A stretch of 64,000 nt of DNA from Atherinomorus stipes (GCA_023101725.1 JALJCO010000093.1:62001-126000), one strand, 5' to 3'. Shown: positions 47,493-60,781, counted from the first letter of the stretch. The notes: generated by a model not told the origin, from the sequence alone. Numbers and translations: made by a program.

Positions 47493-50480
47493 TTACCACT
47501 GGATGTCAGTAATTCTTACACACTTTACCTTTAAAGATGAAAATAATCTGAAACAGAAAGGCTCAACTTGAGACTAAAAGTATGCCATTTGTTGCTTTGT
47601 GTTATTGTCAGTGTGTCCTGTTGTGACTGAGAGCATTTCTTAAGTTTGCTCCTTCATTTCTTCTGTTTCTTCTCTGTCCCCCTCTAACCTCTGGCCTTCC
47701 TTATGTGCCCCAGCTTCTCGCCTCCTCACTCTAATTGATAGAAGCAGAGTTAGTTAAGATGTCACCTGAACGCATCTACAGTGCTCAGACAAGGCAACAG
47801 CCCACGACTGACAGCCCACGCCATGCCACACTTGAACTAACTGATGGTTAAATTGGTGTTGCAAGGAGGTCAGGAGTGCCTGCATCCTCCAGGGAACATT
47901 TGACCCTTCCTGTCACACGCTCACAAGCTCGTACACACACTCCATGCTTCAGCTGGTAAAGCCAAAGCTCCCAAATCCATTTACTCCCACAACAGCTCAA
48001 TTAACACATACAATGAGTAGTGCAGGTACTACAAGCTTTCTAGTATGCGCATAATGCTTTGCAACTGGTAATTGCTTCCCTAGTTCTGACCCAGCTGTCA
48101 TGATCAATCGGTGGGACCAGGTGATTAGACGAGACAAGCACCACAAGCCATTGATTAGAGACATCCATTCCATGGGATATAGATTTATGACCCCCTTCAC
48201 TGCACAATGAGTCAACCCAATGGGATTTCTTGTGTAAAGGTTACAAAAGGGTAGAGAATCTTCTCCTAAAGGATTTTCATTTCTAACAGGATAGAAATGA
48301 CCTTTTCAAAGAACTTAAAATAGAGAGGGATGCAGAAATCTTAAAGAATGCACAAATTCAAGAGAATGGATTCACTTGTTGTGACTAAACATTTCATCTT
48401 CTTTGAAATATAAAATAATCCAATCTTCCTCTCTGATGACAAATGGTTTAATGTTAGAGGATCCCTTGCTGTGTTATGATGAGTGAAACTAGCTTATCAG
48501 TGTATAATTTTGTCCTTACAGTATTGTAGAAGGTTTACTGCACTAATATTGCATTTAAAATCAATATAAGATGAAGAACTGTGAAAAATGGGTGAATGTC
48601 TGTTGTAAAAACACAAACTAAGTTGAACCAAGTTCCCTGGAAACAATGTCTTCGAAGCTTAGCCAGGCCAAAAGTAATGCATTTCAAATAATGTAAACCG
48701 AATTAACTGGAATCAATACTTCACAGCTGTTATTGCTGCATGGAGCAAATCAATAGACTGTAATACAGCAGAACTGTTTTTATTGTGCGTTTAAATGATA
48801 CTGTAGCTGGAGGATTATTTGAGTGTGTGCCTGTATGTGTGTGTAGAGTACAGTAAATGCAACCCATTTAATAGTATCAGACAATAGAAAGAATTTTATT
48901 TTTCATCCGTTGCTGAGGGACAAATTTATTTTAAAAAACTGCAGGATGTTCTACATAAACTTAATGCTATTTAGGAGTTATTCAAAATATGAACTATCTA
49001 AATTACTTTGTTCATAATTATAAGATAAATTCCATGATATATGTTTTTTATTTGGTAAATTAATTTATGTATATTATTTTTTTTTTGTTTAAAAGAGTTT
49101 AAGAGTTTGAGAAGATGCAGAGCTTAACGCCATTAACTTCCATCTTGAAACAAAACAAACGATCCTTGCACACTTTAAAGTCAGCTAATTTTCCAGGAAG
49201 GATAGAGAATATGAAGAAACCTGAAATGAAAAGGGCTAAGTAGTCCTTTCTATAGCTTTGAGGTAAGGGCAGGTGGAGGAGGTCTCATTAATCTTGAGGA
49301 TAAACACTCAACAAAATGTCTATGGGTGAAAACTGGCCATAGACCTGAACTGTTGTGCCAGTGTAAACAAAAAGAAGCAAGACTGAGCACCCCCCCCACC
49401 CCCCTACCCCCCCCCCCGCTGTTCCTGGTGATCAGCAAAAGTGTATCTCTAGAAACTTGCTGTCAGGCAAAATGGATTGCACTTAATTTCCAATAAGGTG
49501 CTTAAGAGCGATCCCTAATCATGCCTTTAATTAGAATCCCTTGGTCATTAAGGGAAGATAATTCAGTGAAAAATACCACTGCTCTCTGTGGGAGCAGCAG
49601 AGCAGCAGACGGACAAACAGTCTGCTCTGCGTATGCATCGATTCCTCTCCTCTGTGTCACTGAGGTCTAACCATGCAACTTGAAAATTAGTTTCAATACT
49701 TTTGCCAATCACATGACATATAGCCAAAAATTCCTCATCTTTCAGCTCTATTGTTCAGTAATGAGACTGTCAGAGAGTTTACCCTGAAACTGCCTGGAAC
49801 CTTTTACCTTTGGAAATAACAGCAAAATCTACCCATTGAGAGCAACAGTAAACCAATTACCCCATGACTTCACTTATACTCCGCAACTACAGGCTGTTGA
49901 TATTTTGAAGGTTACCAAAACCCCTGTTACAAATTAGCTTTTACTTCCCATCACACATTAAACAAAGGATTCAGTCATTTGGAAAAGAAAGTATTCCCCT
50001 CTTTCAGTTCTTCTCAAGGTTGTTTTGAATGATGATATTAAAAAGAATAGTCAGGTACCACTTTGGTCCACTCTTCTTCACAGCATTACTTCAGTTCACT
50101 GAGGTCTCATTTATGTAGTTCATTTAAGGTCTTTCCACAGCCTTTCAATCAGGCTGAATTAGATGGATTATTACAGCACCTTGATTCTTTTCGTTTTCTG
50201 ATTTTGCTTTTGCATTTATGATCATTTTCCTGTTGCATGACTCATTTTAGCCAAGTTCAAGCTGTCAGACAGAAGGCCTCACATTTAAGTTTTGTTTCCA
50301 GAGGAGGTCATGGTCAACTCAATGACTGCAAGGTGTCCAGGTCCTCAAAATGTCCAGCAAAATGAACCTAAATCATCACCCCTCTGCCATTGTGCTATAG
50401 CTGGATTGACATGTGTTCTGATTAGTTACCTCCACCGAGGTGGTAATGTTTTTGGTAGCGTTGGTTTGTCTGTCCGTCCT
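47493..50480. other. no gene recognised
   Basis: AT-rich non-coding DNA. The block at 49.48-49.57 kb ('gcctttaattagaatccctt') has homeodomain-like TAATTA and might be regulatory, but nothing proves it. A C-rich tract is listed separately. The sequence at 50.43-50.48 kb ('cctccaccgaggtggtaatg') resembles common fish repeats. Confidence 0.45.
49390..49417 (-). repeat. C-rich tract / minus-strand G-quadruplex candidate
   Basis: C8-A-C6-TA-C11 on the plus strand. The minus strand has three long G runs, any of which can split to give four G-tracts with very short loops, so a G-quadruplex (or i-motif on the C strand) is feasible. Confidence 0.6.
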
Positions 50481-51332
50481 TTAAATATTTTTGTGCCTTT
50501 TTCAGCGAAAGCCATTTGTGATTTTTGAATCACCCACATGATTATCTGCCAGTAGTTTTACTTTCAACCATCCCGTGACATCAGTCCTGAAGCTGCACGT
50601 CTCTGGGGAGATGGATGAGAGAGAGAGAGGATGAACCACAATCACCATACTGAGCCGACAGCACGCAGAGAGCCGGACGAACTTCCAGGAGATCGGGAAG
50701 ATTTTTGGGGTCCATCCACCCGACAGTCTTCCAAAGGATTGAGGAACAGTCCAGCAGAACCAGGACGTGAGTCAATCATCTCAGTCAAGCTGAACCCTTT
50801 GAAGAGAATTCCTCTCATTTGCTATGAAATATGATGTCATAAGAAATTGGTGATAGTGAATTAATCTAGGCCTACAGTTTACCAGATCTATTTAACTTTA
50901 TTTAGTCAGATTAACAAATCCTTCCTTCCTTTTCTTTAGGTTTAATTGAGGTTCAATTAATTTATGTTTCATTTTCATACCATCTCACATTCCTTTCACA
51001 CAATAATTTTGGTTGATCACCATGCTCAAATATTCCCTGTATATATCTTGTACATTGTTTTCTATAGTTTGTAAACTAGTTAATAAATACTCCGTATTAT
51101 CTTAACTTGACGTTGTTTGTGGTTTTTCTGATGTATCGTGAAAGGTCACTTCAAGTGAGAACTCATGAAAGCGTCCTGAGACTGATCACTTTATTAAATC
51201 AATCTAAGAATTGATTTAAGACTTTAATGTTTTTTCTTGCTTTCATTACTTATCAAAAGTAAGGTGGTGCTCTGAGGCTTTGTTAATATTGACATTAATA
51301 GAAATATTAATCATAATATTAATATCATACAT
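50481..51332 (-). repeat. unclassified interspersed repeat, copy 2
   Basis: This is the minus-strand counterpart of 41465-42337. Homology starts at about 'ttaaatatttttgtg' and ends at 'aatatcatacat'. On the plus strand it carries 'ttaataaatactccgtatta' with an AATAAA. Indels and the shortened GA run distinguish it from copy 1. The two copies are about 8.1 kb apart in opposite orientation. Confidence 0.75.
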
Positions 51333-51557
51333 CTACACTTGTTTGTTTTTGTTGTTTTTCTTTCAATCTCAATAGTAATTCGCAATTTTAAAAAAAGAAA
51401 AAATTTGACCATCAAAATGCTCAGTATTTCTTAACTCTTTCAGTTTCTGACAAAAACATTGCATCTGCCACAGTCCCATTCTGTTTTGCCCTCACTGGCC
51501 CTCCTGAATCTTGCTGTCTCGTAACCCCCGTATTATACCACAGAAACTATCAGAATG

Positions 51558-52116
51558 TGTGTTTACATGGTAATTTCTTTCCTGCTGATCACCCCTCTCA
51601 ATCAGATTAAAAATGATTTCAGATCAAGGCCAAGGATCAGCTGACATGTTTACATGACGTGATTTAATTCTGATTGGATTGGATCACGGATTGGATTGCA
51701 CGGTGGCGTGGTGGTTAGCACCGCAGCCTCACAGTAAGAAGGTCACTGGTTCGATTCCTGGCTGGGGAGGGGGTTCGATCAATTCCAACTGTGGCCTTCC
51801 TGTGTGGAGTTTGCATGTTCTCCCCGTGTATGTTCTCTCTCCGGGTACTCCGGCTTCCTCCCACAGTCCAAAGACATGCATGTTAGGTTAATTGATCACT
51901 CTAAATTGCCCCTAGGAATGAATGTGAGTGTGAGTGGTTGTCTGTCTCTCTGTGTTGGCCCTGCGACAGACTGGCGACCTGTCCAGGGTGTACCCCGCCT
52001 CTCGCCTGATAATAGCTGGGATAGGCTCCAGCAACCCCCGCGACCCTGAACTGGATAAGCGGTACAGAAAATGACTGACTGACTGGATTGGATCAAAACT
52101 ACTCCATGTAAACGCA
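51558..52116. mobile_element. TTTACATG-ended MITE, interrupted by a SINE
   Basis: tgtgtttacatgg (51558-51570) and the reverse complement of 52104-52116 (tgcgtttacatgg) match at 12 of 13 positions. Removing the SINE leaves an element of about 160 bp. The same terminus type occurs at 22304-22426. Confidence 0.5.
51697..52084 (+). mobile_element. full-length tRNA-derived SINE with 9 bp TSD
   Basis: The head carries a tRNA-like pol III promoter: A box tggcgtggtgg (51704-51714) and a perfect B box ggttcgattcc (51748-51758). The body is the familiar teleost sequence with 'tgtggagtttgcatgttctc', 'cccacagtccaaagacatgc' and 'ggcgacctgtccagggtgta'. The tail is (tgac)n. The 9 bp ggattggat flanks both sides (51688-51696 and 52085-52093). 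It would be transcribed by RNA polymerase III and moved by a LINE in trans. The low-divergence structure suggests a recent insertion. Confidence 0.9.
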
Positions 52117-53039
52117 GCAACTGATAACACATTAGTGTTTACTGTACACCCAGTCAATCCCTTTTTTCATTCAAAAAATGAGAATTGCACTTTAATGAGA
52201 AAAAGTTAAAAATAAAAAATGAGAGTGTGTGCAGAGTTAATATTACTGCTAATTTACATCGGTTGTCCCCAGACAAATTTAAACAATATGTAACAACAAC
52301 AATTCACAGTTGTTGATGATTTCAGAATGCATCTTGTTTTAGGGTGCAAAACGAAGCAAACTCACCGATAACTTACTGAGTAACTGACAATCACATCATT
52401 ATTATTGTAAAGATACCCCTAACCCTATCATACTCTGAATGTACACAAGATTAATAGGGTATAAAATCATTCGGTGGGTTTATATACAGGAAAATAACTC
52501 CCTAAAGAGAAATGGGAGGCCTGTAGGCAATGTTTTATTCAGGGTTTATCTCAACATTGTATCAATGGCTGGTTCAAACTCAGCACCCAAGAACAGTCAG
52601 CTCAAACGGTATCTGTGATTCATGTTCTTGTTCAAGATTGTGGTTGTGTTTTGGTGCAAAAAGAAACAAATCTGGAGATTTTTAGTTGCTTTAAGAGCTA
52701 TCAGACAAAGACAAGCTGGCAAACATGATAACATTCTGTCAGTCGAACACAACCTCATTACAGTAAACAAATAAGTCACTCATAAGAGCAATGAATACAG
52801 CTGAATTCATTTTTCCACTCACAAGACATGAGAAGAATACTTGGAACACTCCAGTGATATTGTGCCTTATGTTAATTCTGTATGATGTATTTTCTCTGAT
52901 TTCAGTGTCATTTCTTTCTTTTTCTTGTGTTGCCTTTAATGCATTTGACTTGTTTGTGTGTCTGAGATTCAGTCGCTTTGTGTGTGTGCTGTACGTGTGG
53001 ATACAGAGTGTCGTTTGGTTAATAATCTCCTGACCATTT

Positions 53040-53430
53040 CATTACTGTAATCAGGGCTGGGATCGGCGGTGGTGGCAGGATGACTTAGAGCTCGGGTCCT
53101 CACCTCATTAACTCTCCGTGACCAGCGAGCGACACCCTTGCGACAAATTGGAATTGCCTCAGCACCCCGATTCTTCTCTTTCCAGGCTCCTCTGCAGTAA
53201 GTCCAGTGAAAGTAAAGATTATGTTCCTTTCCTTCTTATCTCCTCCCTGACAATCAGAGCTGACATTGTGTCCCAAACAGCCTGACTCCTTTTCTTTCAC
53301 CCCCATTTGCTGTGCTGATGAGGAGGCTTTTTGTGAGATGCTGTGAGATGCGTGGGAGAGGTGTGTCTAATTAGAGTTCTTTCATCGTAACTGATGCATC
53401 ATTAAAAGTTTTATTTGTCTTACATTCATT
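53040..53430. promoter_or_regulatory. candidate conserved non-coding block
   Basis: GC-richer than its surroundings, no simple repeats, TIRs or retroposon tails, and no credible frame. It includes 'gatcggcggtggtggcagga', 'cctcattaactctc' and 'taattagagttc'. The inference rests on composition alone. Confidence 0.17.
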
Positions 53431-54019
53431 TTACACTTTGGTTGCAACTACACTTTTTCTAAATCAACATTAGATAAGTTTCCCTGTGAACTGACCCTTT
53501 TCCTGAAATCTCTAATTCTTGTTGAATGTTGACTCATTTTCACTTTCTTTCGACTCCTTTTTACTGTATCTATTTCATGTTCTCACACGTCTGGTGTCAC
53601 ATATCTATTCTTTCCTTTATTATTGATGATGTTTTGCCTCTAATAACCTAGTCATGGCCATTTAGACTACTTTAGCTAAACAGATGAAAATTAAAGTTCT
53701 TTTTAAATGAAGAGCCATCCCTGAAAATACTAGCTGCATTTGCGTCTGTCAGGAAACACGTATAAAAACACATTAGGCTTTTCTTAAACTTCAGAAAGAA
53801 AATCCTTCCCCGAAGCTTGACCTCCATTTGAAAGAAATTCAGCGAGATGTGGAGAACAATGCGGTGAGAGCTAATGTGAGTTTTCAGAAAGAGTGTGCTA
53901 ATTTTCCATGTAGGAAATATATTCTGCTTGTGAGATCTGTTTGTAAAATTTAACAAGGTTTCAAATTTACACAATTGTAGATATCTAGACAGACTGCCCA
54001 AGGCTTAAATAATAACCTG

Positions 54020-54560
54020 CTATCATTTCCATGTCCTCCGAGTACCTTTCTTAATCAGCCCCCTACATGTGCAGTTATACAATTTAATTAGCTGCTCACC
54101 AATGTTATCATTAAAATTAATCACAGACATCCCACCGACACGGATCACGCTAGTTTCTCTTTAGTAAAACTGGTAGCTTTAGAAACAGTGAATTGTCATC
54201 TCAGAAGCTGAATTTTAGACTCAACATTTAGCTTTATTGCTTGTGTAAAAAGAGTGGAGAAGAAAACTGGCATTATGTTAAGCTGCTCCTTATGCTACAG
54301 TGACAAGTGCACGAAAAAAGTAAAATCCTCAAACTTATCATCAAAGCTTTTTTCCTGGAACTGTCCAGCTTCTGCAAAGCAGGGGGCCTCTCAACCACGA
54401 CAGTTCACGTTAAGATCCTGGCTCTGCGTCCCTCGGCTTTAGCTAAATAACCTCCATATTTCCCCGCGTGGCTGACACTAATGGGAACCACACTGTGTCT
54501 CACAACTCACCACGCTGCCTGCGTGCACTCACTGATGCTCAACCCCCTGTTTGGGTTGGT
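54020..54560. promoter_or_regulatory. candidate conserved non-coding block
   Basis: It contains clustered homeodomain-type cores (TAATTA at 54085-54090, 'attaaaattaatcac' at 54110) and then a GC-richer portion (about 54.36-54.54 kb). No repeat signature was recognised. Possible enhancer-like DNA; unproven. Confidence 0.18.
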
Positions 54561-55349
54561 GACTGAGGTCATCTCCAGTTGTGGAGCAAAACTTTAACAA
54601 CACGCTGGGCAAATGCAATTAGCATCTAACAACCATATCACTTACAGAAGCAATGATTGCAGCCCAGAAGGAGTGATCACTGTTTGAGTCTGTCTGTAAA
54701 CAATGAGGTCCTAGGAAAAGATAGGGGGAGAGAAAAGGAGAGGTAGCTGGCGATGCAGAGTCTGTGTTATCAAGAAAGAAGGTGAAGTGTGTACTATCAA
54801 CAGGGAAGAGGATGTTATCTCACATGACTCTTGTCAGTTTTGCTCCTGCTAGAGACCTTTCGATCAGATGAACACTCCACAGTTATGAAGTGTTCACACT
54901 ACCACTTGATATGCCACCAGGGAAAGTGTTTTCCCTGTCACACAAGCATGACAGGCTGATAAAGAGCTTAGAAATTGCACGCTTTTGCATGAAGGATTTG
55001 CTGTTTTATGACTTTAAAAGTCACAGGATTACACATGTTGAAGCATATTTTGGAATGTTACTTGTAATGAATAAAAGCTGAGGAAGGAAATATGAAACAG
55101 TGTTTTGCATTTGCAAGGAAAGCAAAGCTGTCTCTGCTGCTTAGACCAAGACACACCATGATATATAACCCTGATTCTAAAAAAAAAAAAATCTGATACT
55201 GAAAAGAATAAATGAATACAGAATTCAATGATTTGCAACCAAATATTTCATTCTCAATATTGCAGAAAAGGTTTCTTTAATTGTGAGATATTTTACAACT
55301 TTTCTGTTACATGAAAACTGTAAGCTCATCTTGAATTTGATGGCAGCAA

Positions 55350-55383
<34 letters not shown>

Positions 55384-56218
55384 GCCAAAAAGACAGTAAA
55401 GGAATAGTGAGAAAGAGCACAAGGATAATCTTGCAACAAATCATACGATTGGCAACATGTCAGTAACATGTTAATATGAAACGAGCACCCAAGAGAGGCA
55501 GACGACTGTATCTCAGGAATAAAGATACAGAAGACAGAAGTTCAGTAATTTGGAAAATCTGCAACTGCAAAATGCAACAAAGACACCCCGGGACTACTGA
55601 GCAAGAACACATCAGACAAAAATGGGACAACATTCCTTTTCTATAGGGAAATATTATGAAAGTTCATTTCTGAATCTGTATTCAAAGAAATCTAAGAAAT
55701 GATTCTATCTAAGCAATGCACGACGATGACATCATCTCACTATAAAATCTCTTTTTTTTTCAGCTTGTGAAAATCACAGAGAAACTATGGTCCTTTCAGA
55801 ATTTCTTCTCTCTCCATGGTTTGACCTTCAACCTGACCGTATCAGCACCTGAAGTCATTTATTAAGGTGATTAATTGCTGTATTGATTAACTGATCAATT
55901 AAAATGTCCAAAAGGAAAAAAGTGAAACTCTCAGTAATTACTGGGAATATTACGAATTTAGTTTGGTTATATACTGTGTAGTCAATTTGGAAGAAAATTT
56001 GAAGTATGTAAGAAACGACCTTATTTTTTTAATAAGAAACTGCACTGAAAATACTTATCCCTAAGGGAAGCTAAGATTAACCAAAGAAACAAGTGGTCAT
56101 GTACAAAATTGATGAAGCTAATAATTGTTTAAGGACAATATGGCTCATCATTATAAATTAAAATAAGAGGGCATCATTTAGAAATGTTTGCTCATTTATT
56201 TTTATTTAAAACTTATAC

Positions 56219-57004
56219 TACACTGAAAAAAATCTTAGCTTTGGTTTAACCTAAAAAATTAAGGTAATCTATCACACCAAATATTTCTACATTAATTCAA
56301 TGTAAATATTAAAAAGTTGGTTCAACTTAACTTTTTAAGTTCATGCAACTTAACTTTTTTTTACATTGAAGCAAACCATTTATTTCAAGTTGTTTGAAAT
56401 AAAATCAATGAAGTTGCTTTTCCCACTTAAGCCCAATATTCTAATCTAATTTCACCTGAAATTTTTCACTCAATTTTAAATACCTGAATGTTGAGGCAAA
56501 TTATATTTAATTCACTTCATTCAGTTAAAGTATCCAATAGATCATTGTTTATCAACTGTAACCAACTTTATTTCCTTGTACTGTTCTTCTCACTCATGGT
56601 GCAACTTTAATGTCCAAACTGAACAGAAAATCTTAACAACTTTCTCTGAATGTGAACATAACAAAGGTAGAAAACACATAACTCAAATTTATAGGATATC
56701 AATCATAAAAGATTAAATTGCTGCTGAATCTGCATTTCCCATGAGCCTTTGTGGTTCAGATGCGTTGAATTTTGAAAATAGCCCTACCCCTTTTGCTCTC
56801 CGTGCATGCTAAAGCTGAAACAACTTAATAAATTTGCTTTGAGTGAAAGTTAAAAAAAAAAAAAAGTCAGATGAGAGTGTTGTTGTTTAGGTTGATTTGA
56901 CTAAAAAAAATAAAATTCCATCACCAAACCAATATAATTACATCAGATCAATGAAAACTTAGTCTTTCATATCGACTAAGCTCAAATATTCTTTTTAGAG
57001 TGTA
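56219..57004. mobile_element. non-autonomous DNA element with TACACT ends
   Basis: Left end tacactgaaaaaaatctta and reverse-complemented right end tacactctaaaaagaatatt share the outer six bases and an A-rich continuation. The interior contains several 'gttcaactta' and 'cttaactttttaagtt' motifs typical of fish short DNA elements, which form many small inverted repeats. TA flanks both ends, so a TA target duplication is possible. Confidence 0.5.
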
Positions 57005-59890
57005 TGTGGTCAAATACAGATACATCTTGGATATTGATGCTTCTAGTAAAATCTAATTTTAACAGATCGGTACTGGACTTTTTTGCGCACAGTGTTTTGC
57101 ACAAGTGTTCAACAAGTGATGCCCAAAAATAAGAAAAACAAACAAATGTATAAAGAGGTACCCATACAAAACGTTTTTACTCATTTTGTTGCTGCTGAGA
57201 AGCCTGACATTTATGATATACAGTCAACGAAACTACAGCTTAACAACATAAATCATGGCAAATGTGAACAGGTGTTAAAATGTGAAATATGAGTTTTAGA
57301 GATTAAACATGTGGTATACTTTTCTCTGTTTTGTTTTTTCCTTGCAGATATGCCATAAAGACCATGTTTATCATAACAGTGTTCCATGAAACTGCCACAA
57401 CAAAAACAGGACACAAAATGTTGGTGAGTGTGAAGAAAGGCTACTGCTATGTTGAAGTTTTATACTTGCCCTGCACAAAGAGGAATCAACCCTGTTTCAA
57501 AGATGATAAACCAACTGTACACTGCAGAGCTCCCCAAAAAACAGCCCATGGGTAAATTTGTACTTCCTCGATGCATAATCCATGCACACTGGCATTTAAT
57601 CTATGTTAACAGATTTATAAACCACTCTGCAGGTGCACAGGACAACAACCGAGTAAATAATTGTTTTACAGTTGCAAGTAAAAAGTAAGAAAGAACTACA
57701 GCTGGTTTCGCTTCATATTTATAAAAAGCATTTCAAAAACAAGAGAAAAGTCCAATATTCTTTATCAATTAGTAAAAACAGAGTCAGCTTCCAAAACTGG
57801 GAATCTTTTTTCTTCAAATAAGTGAAATCAGACAGCAATTGTCTACATTTAGTTGAGTTCAAGTCATCAGTCCTGTCTCAGATTACAATCCAAAAATTTC
57901 CTGTTCCTGGCTACAAAACATAACAAATAAGTGCAGTTTAGGTTCTACCAAAAGAAATCCTGGTTTGTGCTGCTGACAATCCTACATGGTCATACATGGT
58001 AGTATGGAGTATACAATATGATGATATGATATGATATATACTGTATTATGAAAAAAAAAGAACAGCAGTAATTAAAACAAAAAGGGAGAACAAAGAAGAG
58101 AGGAATGCTGCAGTGGAAGTGGAGGTCACCCTGAGATCCAGACAGGGCTGTCCATTTAGGCAGGCAGGGAGCAGAGCAATGACAGCTAGCACCTGAGCAG
58201 CACTGGACCCCTGGAGAGAGGAGCTGTGGCAGATGGAATAAGAGAATTTAGATTAAACTATCCCACACCGCACGTTGTTACCGTGTTGATGCTGCTCTCT
58301 TATTAGAGGTGATGTTGTAGTGAAGGAGGGAAACCTTTCGAAGGGGAATATAGACAAGATTTACGCTTTATTCTTTTTCATACAGGATTACTGATGGCTT
58401 AAAGCTTAGATGTTCAGTTGTTCCTTGTTTTTCCTTGAGGTGTGAGATTTTTAGAAATAAAATATCCAACATATTGTTGGCGCTGATAGAAATAACTAAA
58501 GGTTTTCTGTTGGTTTCTGTGATTCCTTTGAGCACAATTACAAATCAATGTCTGGAAAGCAGAATTCTCCAGTTAAAAATGAAAAATACTATAAAGAGGC
58601 TGAGTTATAAAATGGGTTTGAATCAAACATTTAATAAAAAAAAAAAAAAAAACGCAATCAAAGCTCCTTAAAAACTGGGTCTGAGATTATGAAGGTTGAT
58701 GTGAGTAACACGATGCAGGGTGAAGTGAGCCCTACAGAAGACATCAGCCACACATGGAATCCAATCGGATTTTTAAAACAGAAGTGAGGACAAGGTTGAC
58801 CGAATTCATCTTTACTTGGTGCTGGATTTGTAATTTTTCCACTTCAGTCTCATTCTCTATTTCAAGGACACATTGGCTGCGGGGAGTGTTATGACTTTGT
58901 GGCTATGGCAGCAAGGCTCTCTTCATTGTGGCTGGCTGGCCAGCTGCCTGATGTATTATATCGTCTGATTACCACCCACCACACTCTCTGATAAGATCCC
59001 AGCTGGAGAAAGACAGGGGCTCCAAGTGCCAGCACTCAGTCTGTATGCCATTTCTGCACCAATATTGTCCTGCTTGCACGAATCTGTGTAGTTGTGTAGC
59101 CACTTAAACATCAGAACATGTCAATATCTTGGTGAGGACCACTCAATGTCAACAATGCATGTCTGAGAGATGTGGAAAGCCAAGGGAAGGAAATAGTGAA
59201 GCGTACATGAATACATAAATAAATAAATAAATAATACTTTTGCATTTGTGAAACTGTCCACTAACAGTGAGTAAAAACAAAAAATGAAGAGTAAATGAAT
59301 AAAAAGAAGGAAACAAGGAAAATAAACAACTCTAGTCTTGAATTTGATTTTCTTCCTTTAAGACTCACCTTCGCCTCCCTTCCAGCTCCTTTAAAAGGAC
59401 CTTGGGAGGGGAAAATGTTTTTGAGAGTTGTATTTCTACAGTTTATATGGTCAGTTAGATCTGAGATAAGATTTTTTTTTTCTCACAGGGCTGCTCTTAT
59501 GTTTCATATTTTGTGGTTTCTAGAACATAAAAGGTTCTTTCCATGATTCCAGGTCATCTCCAAACGTGATGAAGATCTGGCTAAAATCGAAAACTTGTCC
59601 ATTTTGCTAAATCTGTAGTTTAGAATCATTTACCTTTTTCAGTGATGATTACTTGTCTTGCTCTTGACCTGAATACAACTACTATACTTTATAATGAATG
59701 AAGTTATGTGTACCCTTAATGGAAAAAAAATGTTTCTAAAATTCCCATTTCAAGCTGTAGTTATTAATGTTTCTACATTATAGGAATTGTTAGCACGTGG
59801 AATGAATGATATAGATGCTATGAACATGTATTGCCACGGGATTACAAATGCACATGCCTTAACTGTAACTAAATCCACTGTGAGACATAC
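57005..59890. other. no gene recognised
   Basis: Frames of 60-83 codons without motifs. It includes a (gatat)n patch at 58021-58040, A-tracts near 58629 and an (AAAT)n run at about 59214-59235. Confidence 0.5.
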
Positions 59891-60781
59891 AAGCAGCAAC
59901 CTCCGGCAACAAAAGTGAAGCCGACCCGGAAGTCTGGGAAATTGCTGTTCACTCCTCATCCGCTAGGGGCTGGCTCCAAAACAGAGCAAATCCCCAGACT
60001 CCCATGTAAAAAAAAAAAAAAAAGCTCAAATTCCCAGCAGAAATAAATGTTTACAACGTGGTTCAAAAAATCTTTTTAGGTTTAGGTCAAGTTTATCTTC
60101 ATGTCAACTGTGAGGGGTTGAAATTTTTTACAAATCATCCATTTAGATTTTATTTGGTTTTTGCACATAGTTAGGGGTGTGTCCTTTTGATTGACGGCAG
60201 CTGACTGGCTACCAGTGCTGGTGGCTGGTGGCTAGTTCCTTTCTCACAGGAGGGCTTCAGGCTGTAGCAAGTAACACATCTGCAGTTTTTAGACGGTTAA
60301 TACCAAGTCTGAGCGTGCCCTACCTTTAGCTTGCCTTTGATTGTTAGCTCCTGTTCACTCAGGGTTAGCTCAGTTAGCTCTTAGCTCATCGTACATTGGC
60401 TGTCAATCAGTTGCCCTGAGGCCTCTGTTCTCTGGACTAAATGCTAACCAAGCTAGCTCAAAACTAACAGGCTGCCTGTCAATCAAAAGGACACGCTTCT
60501 AATTATGTGTAATTTCAAGATTAAATAACATCTTAACATATGAGTTATAAAAAGAAATTAACATGAAGGTAAACTTGATCCATTAAACCTAAATAATTTT
60601 TGAACCAGGCTTTAAACATGTTTATTTCTGCTGTGAAGTTAGGCTTTTTAACATGGTGGTCTTTAGGGTTTGGCTCTGTTTTGCAGCCAGCCCATGGCAG
60701 ATGAAGAGATGGAGAGAACTACAATTTATGGGCAACCCAGACGTACTGTAGCTTTACTTTTCTTGTCAGAGGTTGCCACTT
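59891..60781. mobile_element. foldback element: two 311 bp inverted arms
   Basis: Arms 59891-60201 and 60471-60781 have equal length and are collinear reverse complements throughout. Matched blocks include 'ggctggctccaaaacagagc' with 'gctctgttttgcagccagcc', 'cagcagaaataaa' with 'tttatttctgctg', 'ggtttaggtcaagtttatct' with 'aggtaaacttgatccattaa', and 'tgtccttttgattgac' with 'gtcaatcaaaaggaca'. The 269 bp centre contains repeated 'gttagctc'-type motifs. There is no coding capacity. Transcribed, it could form a long imperfect double-stranded RNA. Confidence 0.8.

Larger units (their letters stand above)
52117..56218. other. no gene recognised
   Basis: Chance frames only. Homopolymers at 55169 and 55356. 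Two patches of distinct composition are listed separately as possible regulatory DNA. Confidence 0.5.
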
